Shown: positions 17,902-26,444, counted from the stretch's first letter. The stretch: 52,228 bases of DNA from Elainella saxicola E1 (GCA_002796835.1 LUGL01000081.1:4925-57152), one strand, 5' to 3'. Translations and numbers: made by a program. Notes: generated by a model not told the origin, from the letters alone.

Positions 17902-19464
17902 ATGCAGATTATACTCAAAGCACTTCGAGCGAACCTAGTTCTGGGCGCTGTTTCAGCCTTTACGGTCCTGTTATTCGGCGGTTGGAGCGGTGGCGTTATG
18001 GGTTGGCTGTTGGGCACGGCGACAGGCTACCTCAAGACTCAGGATCAGTTTGTGCCGAATCCTCAAGTGGGAGCCCGCATTGGTGCGGTGAATGGCCTTG
18101 CTCTAGGAATCTGGACAGCGATCGCGAATCTGGCATATGGCCTGATCTTGCGGCCCCTGATTGGACAATCGAGCGTGCCATTGGGTCAGAGTTTGCTTTA
18201 TGCGATCGTCAGTATTGTCCTGGCAACCGCCTCAGCTACGCTAATGGGGGCAATTCAGGGGTTAGCGAATCCCCGCCACAAACAGGCCACCTGGTTCACC
18301 CTCGCCTTCATTCTGCTCATCTTCCCCTTTGTCGATCAGATTGCTAAAACAGGCTGGATCGCGACCGTGATTCAAATCCAGATTTTCGCAATGCTGGCCT
18401 TGGGGCTGAATATTCCGGTAGGCTATGCAGGCTTGCTGGACTTGGGTTATGCTGCTTTCTTCGCGATCGGCGCTTACACCACAGGTATGCTGTCGTCACC
18501 CCACCTAGGCATCGAATGGAACTTCTGGATCGTGATCTGGATTGCGGCAGCAGTTGCAGCGATCGCAGGCATTATTCTGGGTGCGCCCACCTTGCCTTTA
18601 CGCGGTGACTATCTGGCAATCGTAACGCTGGGATTTGGGGAGATTGTGCCAATTGTCTTCCGTAACTTGACCGAGATCAAAATTGTCGAACCGATTTCCA
18701 GTCTCGTGGCTACTATCCTCAATAAGCCAGAGTTAGCCATTTGCCTGGTGGGATGCGATCAGCCGTTTAACCTAACAAACGGCGAAGCGGGGATTAATCC
18801 GATCGGACGGCCCTCTTTGCCGATTATTGGCACCTTTAGCTCCACAAACTATCTGCCCTGGTACTACCTGGTCCTCTTCCTGGTGCTCTTCTCGATGTTC
18901 ATGATCAACCGCCTTCGCAACTCTCGCCTGGGACGTGCCTGGACTGCAATCCGGGAGGATGAGTTGGCCGCAAGCGCCATGGGCATTAATCGAGTCAACG
19001 TTAAGCTGCTAGCCTTTGCGATGGGTGCCACCTTCTCTGGATTTGCGGGGGCGTTTTACGGCTCCTACATCACGGCCATTTTCCCTAGCGTGTTTGATTT
19101 CTCAGTGTCAGTCATCATTCTTTGTATGGTGATTCTCGGTGGGCTAGGCAACATGACGGGCGTACTGCTGGGCTGCATTATCATCATGGCTGCCGATCGC
19201 CTCTATTTGCCCCAGCTAGCCCAAGTGCTGAAAGGGTTGCTGAACACCACAATCTTGCCAAATGTGGCAAACCCTGCCCTGCGAGACTTTCTGGCGATCA
19301 GCTTCGATCCGATCCAGATGCGCCTGTTTCTCTTTGGCCTGGTGCTGGTAGTAATGATGATTGTGCGTCCAGAAGGATTGGTGCCAAATGAACGGCGCAA
19401 GGCTGAATTGCACTCAGAAAATTCGGTTGCGAACGAGTCGCTTGCAGATGTAAGGAGTGCCTAA
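17902..19464 (+). CDS. livM: Branched-chain/neutral amino-acid ABC transporter permease, LivM type, with N-terminal membrane extension
   Basis: About 520 residues. The LivM core starts near residue 155 (IQIFAMLALGLNIPVGYAGL then LDLGYAAFFAIGAYTTGML) and contains GDYLAIVTLGFGEIVPIVFR and the ATPase-contact loop RAWTAIREDELAASAMGIN. Before it, roughly 130 residues form about three extra membrane segments (residues 10-45, 60-90, 90-120) with Gly-rich helices, an extension that I do not expect in short LivM proteins. The frame is open to 17836, but the ATG at 17902 has AGGAGAGAA before it and is 13 bases after livH. The stop TAA overlaps the livG ATG by one base, so translation is coupled. Confidence 0.87.
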   Translation: MQIILKALRANLVLGAVSAFTVLLFGGWSGGVMGWLLGTATGYLKTQDQFVPNPQVGARIGAVNGLALGIWTAIANLAYGLILRPLIGQSSVPLGQSLLYAIVSIVLATASATLMGAIQGLANPRHKQATWFTLAFILLIFPFVDQIAKTGWIATVIQIQIFAMLALGLNIPVGYAGLLDLGYAAFFAIGAYTTGMLSSPHLGIEWNFWIVIWIAAAVAAIAGIILGAPTLPLRGDYLAIVTLGFGEIVPIVFRNLTEIKIVEPISSLVATILNKPELAICLVGCDQPFNLTNGEAGINPIGRPSLPIIGTFSSTNYLPWYYLVLFLVLFSMFMINRLRNSRLGRAWTAIREDELAASAMGINRVNVKLLAFAMGATFSGFAGAFYGSYITAIFPSVFDFSVSVIILCMVILGGLGNMTGVLLGCIIIMAADRLYLPQLAQVLKGLLNTTILPNVANPALRDFLAISFDPIQMRLFLFGLVLVVMMIVRPEGLVPNERRKAELHSENSVANESLADVRSA

Positions 19465-20318
19465 TGTCCCTATTACAAGCAGAGCAGCTCACCATGCGAT
19501 TTGGTGGCCTCGTGGCGGTGAATGCGGTTGATTTGAGATTAGAACCGGGCATGATCGCTAGCCTGATCGGTCCGAATGGAGCGGGCAAAACCACCTTTTT
19601 CAATATGCTGACGGGACTCTATGTCCCTACATCCGGCAGGCTGTCCTTTGAGGGCCGAGAAATCACCGGCAAGTTGCCGCACCGGCTCACAGAGTTAGGC
19701 ATTGTCCGCACCTTCCAGAATATCCGGTTGTTCAACAATATGACAGTGCTGGAGAATGTGCTGGTGGGTCGCCATTGCCGCTTGCAAACCAACCTGGTAG
19801 GAACGCTGTTGCGATCGTCTGCAGTGCGGCAGGAAGAGGCCGATGCCAAGCGAGCTGCCCTCAGCATGTTGGAGTATGTGGGACTGGGGACCGCTAGAGC
19901 CAATGAGTTTGCTAAGAACCTGCCCTATGGCGATCAGCGACGGTTAGAAATTGCTCGAGCCTTGGCCTCTAACCCCAAATTGCTGCTGCTAGATGAGCCA
20001 ACGGCAGGTATGAACCCCAACGAAACAGCAGACCTGACTCGCTTTATTTATCGAATTCGCGATGAACTCGATCTGACGGTGCTGCTGATTGAACATGACA
20101 TGAAAGTAGTGATGGGCATTTCCGATCGTGTCAGCGTGATGGAATATGGCACCAAAATTGCCGAAGGGACACCGGATGAAGTCCGAGCTGATCCACGCGT
20201 AATTGAAGCCTATTTAGGGAAAGACGATGAGACGGACCAGGTATCGGCTGCAGACCAAAACCATCGAGGTGAACTGCCGCATTCCGTTTCTGGCGAACGG
20301 AGCAATGATGAGGGCTAG
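19464..20318 (+). CDS. livG: Branched-chain amino-acid ABC transporter ATP-binding protein, LivG type
   Basis: 284 residues. Walker A is GPNGAGKTTFFN, the Q-loop lies in VRTFQNIRLF, the signature region is the LivG-type LPYGDQRRLEIARALA, and Walker B is LLLLDEPTAGMNP with the switch His in LIEHDMKVVM. The LivG-type insertion after the signature region is present. It starts inside the TAATG overlap with livM and is preceded by AAGGAG. The last 30 residues (DDETDQVSAADQNHRGEL and onward) are a polar tail beyond the usual end. It pairs with the LivF-type ATPase. Confidence 0.92.
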   Translation: MSLLQAEQLTMRFGGLVAVNAVDLRLEPGMIASLIGPNGAGKTTFFNMLTGLYVPTSGRLSFEGREITGKLPHRLTELGIVRTFQNIRLFNNMTVLENVLVGRHCRLQTNLVGTLLRSSAVRQEEADAKRAALSMLEYVGLGTARANEFAKNLPYGDQRRLEIARALASNPKLLLLDEPTAGMNPNETADLTRFIYRIRDELDLTVLLIEHDMKVVMGISDRVSVMEYGTKIAEGTPDEVRADPRVIEAYLGKDDETDQVSAADQNHRGELPHSVSGERSNDEG

Positions 20319-20324
20319 AAGACT

Positions 20325-21035
20325 ATGCTGGAATTGATTGATGTTTCGACTTATTACGGCAATATTCAGGCCCTAAAAGGGATCTCGCTACATGTCGAAG
20401 CGGGCGAGGTGGTGACGCTGATCGGCAGCAATGGCGCTGGTAAAAGCACAACACTCCGAACGATTCAGGGTCTATTGCGTCCCCGGCAAGGGCGGATCCT
20501 GTTTGAAGGCCGTGATTTGCAAACAGTTCCCACCGAAGAGATTGTCCGGCTTGGCATTGCCCAAAGCCCAGAAGGCCGGATGATTTTTCCTCGTATGACG
20601 GTGCTAGAAAATCTGGAAATGGGAGCCTTTCAGCGACGCGATAAGCCAGCAGTGATTAAGGCAGACATGGATCAGGTGTTCGATCGGTTTCCTCGCCTGC
20701 GGGAACGGATGACGCAAAAAGGTGGCACCTTAAGCGGCGGTGAACAGCAAATGTTGGCGATCGGTCGAGCGTTGATGGCGCGTCCTCGCTTGCTGCTGCT
20801 GGATGAACCCAGTATGGGGTTAGCGCCCATGTTAGTCAGCCAAATTTTCTCGATCATCCAGGAAATTAGTGCTGAGGGCATGACGATCCTGCTGGTTGAG
20901 CAAAATGCACGCATGGCGCTAACTGTTGCGAACCGAGGTTACGTATTGCAAACAGGGGAGATTGTTTTAGCTGGCGATGCTAAAGATCTCCAGGTCAACG
21001 AAACGGTCCGAAAAGCTTATCTCGGCGAAGAATAA
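20325..21035 (+). CDS. livF: Branched-chain amino-acid ABC transporter ATP-binding protein, LivF type
   Basis: 236 residues. Walker A is GSNGAGKSTTLRT, signature TLSGGEQQMLAIGRALM, Walker B RLLLLDEPSMGLAPM, and switch His replaced by Gln in LLVEQNARMAL, which is usual for LivF. It starts six bases after livG and is the last gene of the livHMGF run. It drives import with livG. The next gene is convergent, and a strong hairpin lies in between. Confidence 0.93.
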   Translation: MLELIDVSTYYGNIQALKGISLHVEAGEVVTLIGSNGAGKSTTLRTIQGLLRPRQGRILFEGRDLQTVPTEEIVRLGIAQSPEGRMIFPRMTVLENLEMGAFQRRDKPAVIKADMDQVFDRFPRLRERMTQKGGTLSGGEQQMLAIGRALMARPRLLLLDEPSMGLAPMLVSQIFSIIQEISAEGMTILLVEQNARMALTVANRGYVLQTGEIVLAGDAKDLQVNETVRKAYLGEE

Positions 21036-21057
21036 TAGTTTCTCACACAGCAATTTC

Positions 21058-21106
21058 TCTCCTGCCCCGAACACACTGCTCAAGGTTGTGTTTCAGGGGC
21101 AGGAGA
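21058..21106. terminator. Strong hairpin between convergent livF and TPR genes
   Basis: Eleven bases at 21058-21068 (TCTCCTGCCCC) pair perfectly with 21096-21106, and six more (AACACA, 21070-21075, with TGTGTT, 21087-21092) pair beyond a small bulge. It covers the end of the TPR gene. There is no T-run on either side, so it may stop or stabilise both transcripts without acting as a classic intrinsic terminator. Confidence 0.5.
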
Positions 21107-21991
21107 TGCCTCTGGAGAAGCGGCTGGAGCAGGAGCTTCTGGAGCTGGGCTAGCAGCTGGACTATTGCTTGGGGAAGGGCTTGGAGTCGGTGTAGCTTCT
21201 GCGATCTTATTGATTTGGTCTTTGAATTGGGCGGGAGCAAGCGCTGCTGCTGAAGCAAATAGAGACTTGGCTTCGTCATTTTTACCCTGAGTTCGCAACA
21301 GCAGAGCTTTTCCTAAAATGGGTCGAAAATCTTCTTTATTCGCTTGGCTGGCCTGGTCATAAACGGCTAAAGCTTCATCAAACCGCTGCTGGCGCGCATA
21401 GACTTCCCCTAATAGAAGCTGGACTGAAGCAACATCGATCGAACCGGGTTGCACTTTATTGGCTTCATCTGCTGTTTTAATCGTGTCTTGCAGCAGGCCA
21501 ACGGCAGCTTCAGGACGCTGTTGTTCAATCATCAAATCAGATAAACCCTTCAGCGCATTCATGTTGCCTGGAGCCTTCGCCAAAATGCCACGATAGAGTT
21601 CAGCTGCGGCTTCTCGATCGCCCAATCGCTGCTTGGTTTGAGCTAACAAAATTGTATAGTCAGGCTGATCAGGATTAAGGTCTGCTAGTTTTTGAATCGG
21701 ATCCAGCACGGCCTCAATCTTGCCTTGCTTAATGCGAGTTTCAACAAGACCACGTAGTGCCGTTTGGTTCTCTGGCTCCCGCTGCAAAACCAACTCATAG
21801 CCCTTGGCCTGGGCTTCCAGATCCGCAGGCGATCCGCTAGGACTGGGGGATGGTGTGGCAGAACTTGTCGATCGCTGCCCTTGCTGAAAGGCTCCACTAA
21901 ACGGCAGTACGATCGAGAATCCGACGAATGCCAGGACGCCCACCGCCATTACAAGTATTGTCAACCAGCGATTCCGCTTACTATTAGACAC
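21080..21991 (-). CDS. Membrane-anchored tetratricopeptide-repeat protein
   Basis: 303 residues. Residues 9-30 (WLTILVMAVGVLAFVGFSIV) are a single membrane helix, so the rest is probably on the outer side of the membrane or in the thylakoid lumen. A Ser/Pro linker (SATPSPSPSGSP) leads into about five TPR units (residues 58-255), e.g. LGDREAAAELYRGILAKAPG and RFDEALAVYDQASQANKEDF. The last 45 residues are a low-complexity Pro/Ala/Ser/Glu tail. TPRs hold protein complexes together; photosystem assembly factors of this shape are known in cyanobacteria, but I cannot assign a partner. It is convergent with the amino-acid transporter operon. Confidence 0.8.
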   Translation of the reverse strand: MSNSKRNRWLTILVMAVGVLAFVGFSIVLPFSGAFQQGQRSTSSATPSPSPSGSPADLEAQAKGYELVLQREPENQTALRGLVETRIKQGKIEAVLDPIQKLADLNPDQPDYTILLAQTKQRLGDREAAAELYRGILAKAPGNMNALKGLSDLMIEQQRPEAAVGLLQDTIKTADEANKVQPGSIDVASVQLLLGEVYARQQRFDEALAVYDQASQANKEDFRPILGKALLLRTQGKNDEAKSLFASAAALAPAQFKDQINKIAEATPTPSPSPSNSPAASPAPEAPAPAASPEASPAPETQP

Positions 21992-22404
21992 AAGCAGCTT
22001 CCAAATTCGACTATCAGGTTCACCAAATCTGTTTTACCTAAATTTGGCGATCTTTGATCGCCTACTTTATCGCAATTCTCAGTTTTGCTGCGGAATCTCC
22101 AAATTTCTAGAAAACCGGTCAGTTACCCTTGGCGATCGCTTAAATCTGGGTAATTTTTATAGAGAAAAAGTAAATCTTGCAAGAAATCTTCATCGGACTC
22201 CCTGACGAAAATGGTTGAGGTTGTATAAACAGAATGGATAGGTCGATGATCTAGAAACTCAGCCCTCGACGACGCTATTCTCGGCGGAGTAGATTTAACG
22301 TGGGTGCTAACCTAGTGTTAAATTCACACTAGACTGTAGTGTGTTATCCATCTGCTGTAGCGCTTAACGGTAAGCGGACACTTTGCCGCTGTCAAGGAGG
22401 TCCT
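21992..22404. other. Long structured leader upstream of the Gly/Arg/Pro-rich protein gene
   Basis: About 410 bases. A plausible promoter is CTGACG (22202-22207) and TATAAA (22224-22229), 16 bases apart. After it come two perfect inverted repeats: CTAGTGT/ACACTAG (22312-22318, 22326-22332) and CGCTTA/TAAGCG (22361-22366, 22371-22376). A very strong ribosome binding site, AAGGAGGT, sits just before the ATG at 22405. The leader would be about 170 bases long. Confidence 0.5.
22202..22229 (+). promoter_or_regulatory. Putative sigma-70-type promoter
   Basis: CTGACG (22202-22207) and TATAAA (22224-22229) with a 16-base spacer, about 175 bases before the ATG of the Gly/Arg/Pro-rich protein. Each hexamer is close to the consensus TTGACA/TATAAT. 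Not tested. Confidence 0.4.
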
Positions 22405-23754
22405 ATGAGTTCAGCCCCCAACCAATTGCCTCGATCGTCCAAATCGGCTTCGTCTTCTCACTCGCAGACAGAAGCTCAAGCGGATTCAGCCCTCGAACCT
22501 TCCTCACCAGCGGAAACCATGACCGATCAAACTGCAAATTCAGTGCTAATGACTCCTCCCACTCGTATGACATCCTCAGGCTCTACTGAATCTGAAGAGA
22601 CTTCGCCGACCACGAAGCCTCCTGCCCCAGAACCTCCTGCATCTACTGCGGCCTCTAACGCTGAGAGTTCTATTGCCAAACCTCCTCAATCGCCTGCTGA
22701 TCCACCGCCGGACAATCTGCCTGCGGCCAAAGTTGCTCCTCGGAATCAGCCCATTCCGCCTGCAAGTGAACCGATGCAATATCGGGCGATCGGGCTAGTG
22801 CGCGGTAGATACATGCCCTCTGAAGAGCAGTTCACGCGCGGGTTGATCCTGACCGAAGATGGGGTGCAGATCGACGCGGTTTTACTCGGTCGCGTTATGA
22901 GCTTAGTCAAGAAACATATTGACTTAGCCGAACCCCACCTCTGGGTTGTTTATCCTCGCACAAGAGACAAAGAGCTCGACCTCCACATGCAAATTGTGGG
23001 AGTTTGGGAACCCGATAAACTCAACCGTTCCGCCAATGATGATGATGCGGAAGACCTTGAAACCGACGAGGAAGAAGCGGATGAAACGGAAGAAGCGGAT
23101 GATGTGGAAGAAAGCCCTACCGATGTAGAGGCAAGCATAGAGGCAAGTTCCACAGCGGCTGCCTCAGAAGCACCAATGGCAGAACCACTTGCTACCCCCG
23201 AAGATCTGGACGATCGCTACTTCTCTGTCAGAGGTGAAGTGGTTTTCCAATCTGAAGAAGAAGAGCGATTGTTGATTAAAATTCGCCGTGCCCCTAAGCA
23301 GGGTTCTACTCAAGCTAAAGCGTTTAAGGTGGCTTTGAAAGGAACTTTATCTGGTAAGGGAGTCGGCTACTTCTGGGATTTCCAGGTTCAGCGCGAGAAC
23401 AATGACCTCGTAGTCAAAGAGGCAACCCAGATTGGCATGGTGCCCCCTCAGAAGCGGCAGGGCGGTGCAGGTGGACCTCGTCGTGGACCTGGCGGACCTC
23501 GTCGTGGACCTGGCGGACCTGGTGGTCGTGGACCTGGCGGACCTCGTCGTGGACCTGGCGGACCTGGTGGACCGAGTGGACCTCCTCGCAAACGTTGGCA
23601 AGATCAAGAGGGTGGACCTGCTCAAGGCGGACGGCCCTATCGGGATAGAGGTGAGAGAAGTGGAGACGATCGGTCCTCACAACCTCCATCAACCCCTCGT
23701 CAACCCATCTCAAAACCCATTAAACGTCGCCCGCCCAGCCCTGAAAACTCGTAG
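22405..23754 (+). CDS. Conserved cyanobacterial-type protein with acidic middle and Gly/Arg/Pro-rich tail, function unknown
   Basis: About 449 residues; the frame is open to 22339, but the ATG at 22405 has AAGGAGGT just upstream. Region 1 (1-125) is Ser/Thr/Pro-rich and disordered. Region 2 (about 125-205) is folded: MQYRAIGLVRGRYMPSEEQF, ILTEDGVQIDAVLLGRVMSL and HLWVVYPRTR. Region 3 (about 210-260) is acidic, e.g. DDDAEDLETDEEEADETEEA. Region 4 (about 275-345) is a second folded part with YFSVRGEVVFQSEEEERLLI and GYFWDFQVQRENNDLVVKEA. Region 5 is a repeated GGPRRGPGGP tail of about 90 residues. RGG/GPR tails often bind RNA, and acid-plus-basic low complexity can drive condensates; both are inference. 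I do not recognise the folded domains. Confidence 0.75.
   Translation: MSSAPNQLPRSSKSASSSHSQTEAQADSALEPSSPAETMTDQTANSVLMTPPTRMTSSGSTESEETSPTTKPPAPEPPASTAASNAESSIAKPPQSPADPPPDNLPAAKVAPRNQPIPPASEPMQYRAIGLVRGRYMPSEEQFTRGLILTEDGVQIDAVLLGRVMSLVKKHIDLAEPHLWVVYPRTRDKELDLHMQIVGVWEPDKLNRSANDDDAEDLETDEEEADETEEADDVEESPTDVEASIEASSTAAASEAPMAEPLATPEDLDDRYFSVRGEVVFQSEEEERLLIKIRRAPKQGSTQAKAFKVALKGTLSGKGVGYFWDFQVQRENNDLVVKEATQIGMVPPQKRQGGAGGPRRGPGGPRRGPGGPGGRGPGGPRRGPGGPGGPSGPPRKRWQDQEGGPAQGGRPYRDRGERSGDDRSSQPPSTPRQPISKPIKRRPPSPENS
23470..23580 (+). repeat. Direct repeats encoding the Gly/Arg/Pro tail
   Basis: The units GGACCTCGTCGTGGACCTGGC and GGACCTGGTGG recur about five times with little change across the third codon position, so the DNA itself is a recent minisatellite, coding for GPRRGPG units. 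Copy number may differ between strains. Confidence 0.7.
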
Positions 23755-23861
23755 AGGCGCTAATTTGAGACGATTGCCGTCGATTTCCTAGACAATTCAA
23801 ATCACCTGTGAAGGGCAGTTGAGCCGTGCTGAAATAGCTTGCTTGCTGCCCTTTGCTGTAC

Positions 23862-24530
23862 CTAAGACGCAGATTCAGGTAGTTTGATGGCATCGGGGAA
23901 GCAAACCTTAGTGCCACCTAACCCACAATAGCCACCTGGATTCTTCGCTAAATATTGCTGATGGTAGTCTTCTGCGTAATAAAACTCTGGCGCATCTAGG
24001 ATTTCGGTGGTGATTTTGCCATAGCCTGCTTTCTGCAACAACTGCTGGTACATATCCCGCGACGCTTCCGCAGCTTGACGTTGTGCATCTGAGTAGGTAT
24101 AGATGCCCGATCGATATTGGGTACCGACATCGTTGCCTTGCCGCATGCCTTGGGTCGGATCATGGCTCTCCCAGAAGATCTTCAGCAGGGTCTCATAGCT
24201 CACCACGCTGGGATCATAGACTACCAGCACGACTTCATTGTGGCCCGTCATGCCCGAACAGACTTCTCGATAGGTCGGGTTAGGCGTCACGCCAGCCGCA
24301 TAGCCTACCGCAGTGGAGTAAACCCCTTCCTGCTGCCAAAACTTACGCTCTGCGCCCCAAAAGCAGCCTAAGCCAAATATCGCGGTTTCCATCCCTGCCG
24401 GAAAGGGGGGCTTGAGCGGATGACCATTGACAAAGTGGCGATCGGGCACGGGCATTTGTTCCGATCGTCCGGGCAACGCTTCTTCGGGCGATGGCAACGA
24501 CAGCTTCTTGCCAAAACCAAATAACACCAT
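23862..24530 (-). CDS. msrA: Peptide methionine sulfoxide reductase A
   Basis: 222 residues. The catalytic motif GCFWGAE (Cys near residue 55) is preceded by METAIFGL. The substrate pocket parts [31 protein letters not shown] and [20 protein letters not shown] are intact. The C-terminal [14 protein letters not shown] carries two possible resolving cysteines. It reduces methionine-S-sulfoxide in damaged proteins with thioredoxin. The first 45 residues ([20 protein letters not shown] and onward) are the N-terminal extension usual for cyanobacterial and plant-type MsrA. It is divergent from the small secreted protein gene. Confidence 0.95.
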   Translation of the reverse strand: MVLFGFGKKLSLPSPEEALPGRSEQMPVPDRHFVNGHPLKPPFPAGMETAIFGLGCFWGAERKFWQQEGVYSTAVGYAAGVTPNPTYREVCSGMTGHNEVVLVVYDPSVVSYETLLKIFWESHDPTQGMRQGNDVGTQYRSGIYTYSDAQRQAAEASRDMYQQLLQKAGYGKITTEILDAPEFYYAEDYHQQYLAKNPGGYCGLGGTKVCFPDAIKLPESAS

Positions 24531-24872
24531 AGTTCTTAGTTTTTATCTTTCTTTACTTTTCTTAATTGCTATTCTAGCTTGAATTTTCTAACCCGAATTA
24601 ACTGTGAGTTGGCAATGGTCTAGCTAGGGCGATCGCAAGTTATGGAAGTAAGCAGGCTAAATATATCGATCGTTCAGCATCCGCGCAGGCAGGTTAACAG
24701 GAAATTCACTTTTTTTCAACCTGCAACCAGATATATTCGGAATACCAGTAATTCCACCTGTATATTGATACATTAGGATTACTTCGCGCCTCAGCGCTAC
24801 CAGACGACGTTACCCGATTCAAAACCAGGTCTTGCAATCTCATCCCTGAATCAATTCAAGGATTAAGTCACT
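24531..24872. other. Intergenic region between msrA and the DUF1496-like gene
   Basis: About 340 bases between divergent genes. No coding frame of note. Only a short inverted repeat, GGAAT/ATTCC, around 24738-24755, was seen. It must contain promoters for both neighbours, but I cannot point to one. Confidence 0.4.
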
Positions 24873-25085
24873 ATGTCTACGTCTACAAAAATCGAATCTG
24901 TTAAAACCAGCAAGCACTTGGGTTCGCTACTAATTTTGAGTACGTTGGTTGCGATCGGCTCTCAAGCTTTTGTTGCGGCTCCTGCTAAGGCTGATTGTGA
25001 ATATCAGGGAAAGATGTACTCACCAGGAACAGTAATAGGACCATATATCTGCATGCCTGATTCTACTTGGCAAAGGAACGATTAA
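24873..25085 (+). CDS. Small secreted DUF1496-like protein
   Basis: 70 residues with a signal peptide: charged start, hydrophobic LGSLLILSTLVAIGSQAFVA and cleavage after APAKA (near residue 40). The mature part, DCEYQGKMYSPGTVIGPYIC then MPDSTWQRND, is about 30 residues with two cysteines. C-x-YQGK-x-YSPG-x-V-I followed by a second Cys resembles the DUF1496 (YnjH-like) pattern as I know it. The pair could form one disulfide in the periplasm. Function unknown. The gene stands alone. Confidence 0.6.
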   Translation: MSTSTKIESVKTSKHLGSLLILSTLVAIGSQAFVAAPAKADCEYQGKMYSPGTVIGPYICMPDSTWQRND

Positions 25086-25425
25086 GTTGACTAACCGCTG
25101 AGTTGGTAGCTAGCTGTCCTTAGTAGTTTACTACCAATAAATTTTTGTCCTCCAAGGATAGATAAATATTTGGAACCTTGCAGGTGATGGAATACCTAAA
25201 GCAAGTGTCTTCTGTTGTTGGATTTACAGCGATTTTCGAATTGGTAAGCCACAGGAAAGCGTTAGTCAGAGTTTCTCAGAATGGTAGGTCGTGTGGCTTA
25301 TTTGAGTGGCAACCGCTGTAGTTCTTTGGCTCGAACCCTTTTGGGTGCACAGCGGAATAATTGCCGATGTAAACATCGGGATTCATATCTTTAATTCACT
25401 TCAATATCAAGGCTAAACATAATTT
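25086..25425. other. Intergenic region with a possible 44-residue ORF
   Basis: About 340 bases. The plus strand holds an open frame from an ATG at 25187 to a TAG ending at 25321, starting MEYLKQVSSVVGFTAIFELV. It lacks a good ribosome binding site and I do not recognise it, so it may be chance. At 25333-25352 there is a small hairpin, ACCC/GGGT around TTTT, within a stretch that faintly resembles a tRNA arm but is not one. Confidence 0.3.
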
Positions 25426-26442
25426 ATGGAAAATGAATGGGCTGCTCAGCTTTCGCGCGAGAATTTGAAAGAAAGTCTTGATAAGACAGGGCAGATTCTG
25501 GAAGTTGAAGAAGAATTGCCTGAGGCTTCATCGGAGGGATCAAAGCCAATCAAAAAAAACATGCTCTATCAACTCTGGAAATGGCTTGGTCTATACGATC
25601 AAACGTTTATTGACATTTTAAAGCTAGGAGCATCAATTGCTATTCCTCTTTTGCTTTACCAATTAAGTGTACGACAATCAGATATTTCTCTGGATAATCA
25701 ACGCCACGAGATTATGGCAAATTATCTTGATAAGATGACATCGCTGATGGAGAAAGGATTAGATAATGATCCGACTCGTAAAGCAATAGCAAAAGCTATT
25801 ACACTGAATGCGACACGTCAACTTGATGGTGAACGGAGAGGGCAAATACTGAAATTCTTGTATGGGGCTAATTTAATTGGTGGTGGATGCGACTTTGATG
25901 ATAAAACACTATCAATTGTTAAGGGTAGTTGTAAGCCTGGTTTGATTGAATTAAGTGATGCGAAGTTAAATGAAACTTCATTTGAAAGACCAATTCCTCT
26001 TACAGGTGCTGATTTAAAGTATGCAACATTGACTAAAGCAGACCTGCCTGGAATTGAGCTATTAAACGCGGATTTACAATCTGCAAAGTTGACCAATGCA
26101 AATTTGACAGGGGCAATTCTGAATAATGCCAAGTTGCAGAAGGCAAAATTAGAGGGAGCTAATCTCACTGGCGCTTACTTACAGGAAGCTGACTTAAGCT
26201 ACGCATATTTGGTCGGTGCTGATTTGCGAGGTGTTGACTTATCAGCAACTATTTTGGCTGGGGCCATTCTGAAAGGAGCTAAATATAATGACCGTAAATT
26301 AGAAATAGCATATCCAGACGGCAAGATAACAATTGAACCAACACGTTTTCCACAAGGATTCTCACCAGAGCAACAAGGAATGGAACTGTCAAACTCTGCA
26401 TTTATGTCCACCGCTACCCCGATGGCTGAAAATGAACTATAA
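25426..26442 (+). CDS. Pentapeptide-repeat membrane-associated protein
   Basis: 338 residues. A charged N-terminal region leads to one hydrophobic segment (LKLGASIAIPLLLYQLSV, about residues 66-83), then a helical part with NQRHEIMANYLDKMTSLMEK. From residue 185 there are about 20 pentapeptide repeats of the A(D/N)LXX type, e.g. GADLKYATLTKADLPG and NANLTGAILNNAKLQKAKLE. These build a right-handed four-sided beta-helix. The last 60 residues are not repeated. Membrane-tethered pentapeptide proteins are frequent in filamentous cyanobacteria, with unknown roles. The gene is visibly more A+T-rich in third positions than its neighbours (many TTA, AAA, AAT codons), which may mean recent transfer. 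Confidence 0.85.
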   Translation: MENEWAAQLSRENLKESLDKTGQILEVEEELPEASSEGSKPIKKNMLYQLWKWLGLYDQTFIDILKLGASIAIPLLLYQLSVRQSDISLDNQRHEIMANYLDKMTSLMEKGLDNDPTRKAIAKAITLNATRQLDGERRGQILKFLYGANLIGGGCDFDDKTLSIVKGSCKPGLIELSDAKLNETSFERPIPLTGADLKYATLTKADLPGIELLNADLQSAKLTNANLTGAILNNAKLQKAKLEGANLTGAYLQEADLSYAYLVGADLRGVDLSATILAGAILKGAKYNDRKLEIAYPDGKITIEPTRFPQGFSPEQQGMELSNSAFMSTATPMAENEL

Positions 26443-26444
26443 TT

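Noticed and set aside
23432-23791. Plus-strand ORF with repeated VDLADLV units
   Set aside because: It is the alternate frame of the Gly/Arg/Pro-coding DNA repeat, so its regularity is a by-product of the repeat.
25322-25370. Stretch with GCTCGAACCC resembling a tRNA T-arm, on either strand
   Set aside because: The arms do not pair correctly, there is no acceptor stem, anticodon arm or CCA end; it is only a small ACCC/GGGT hairpin.
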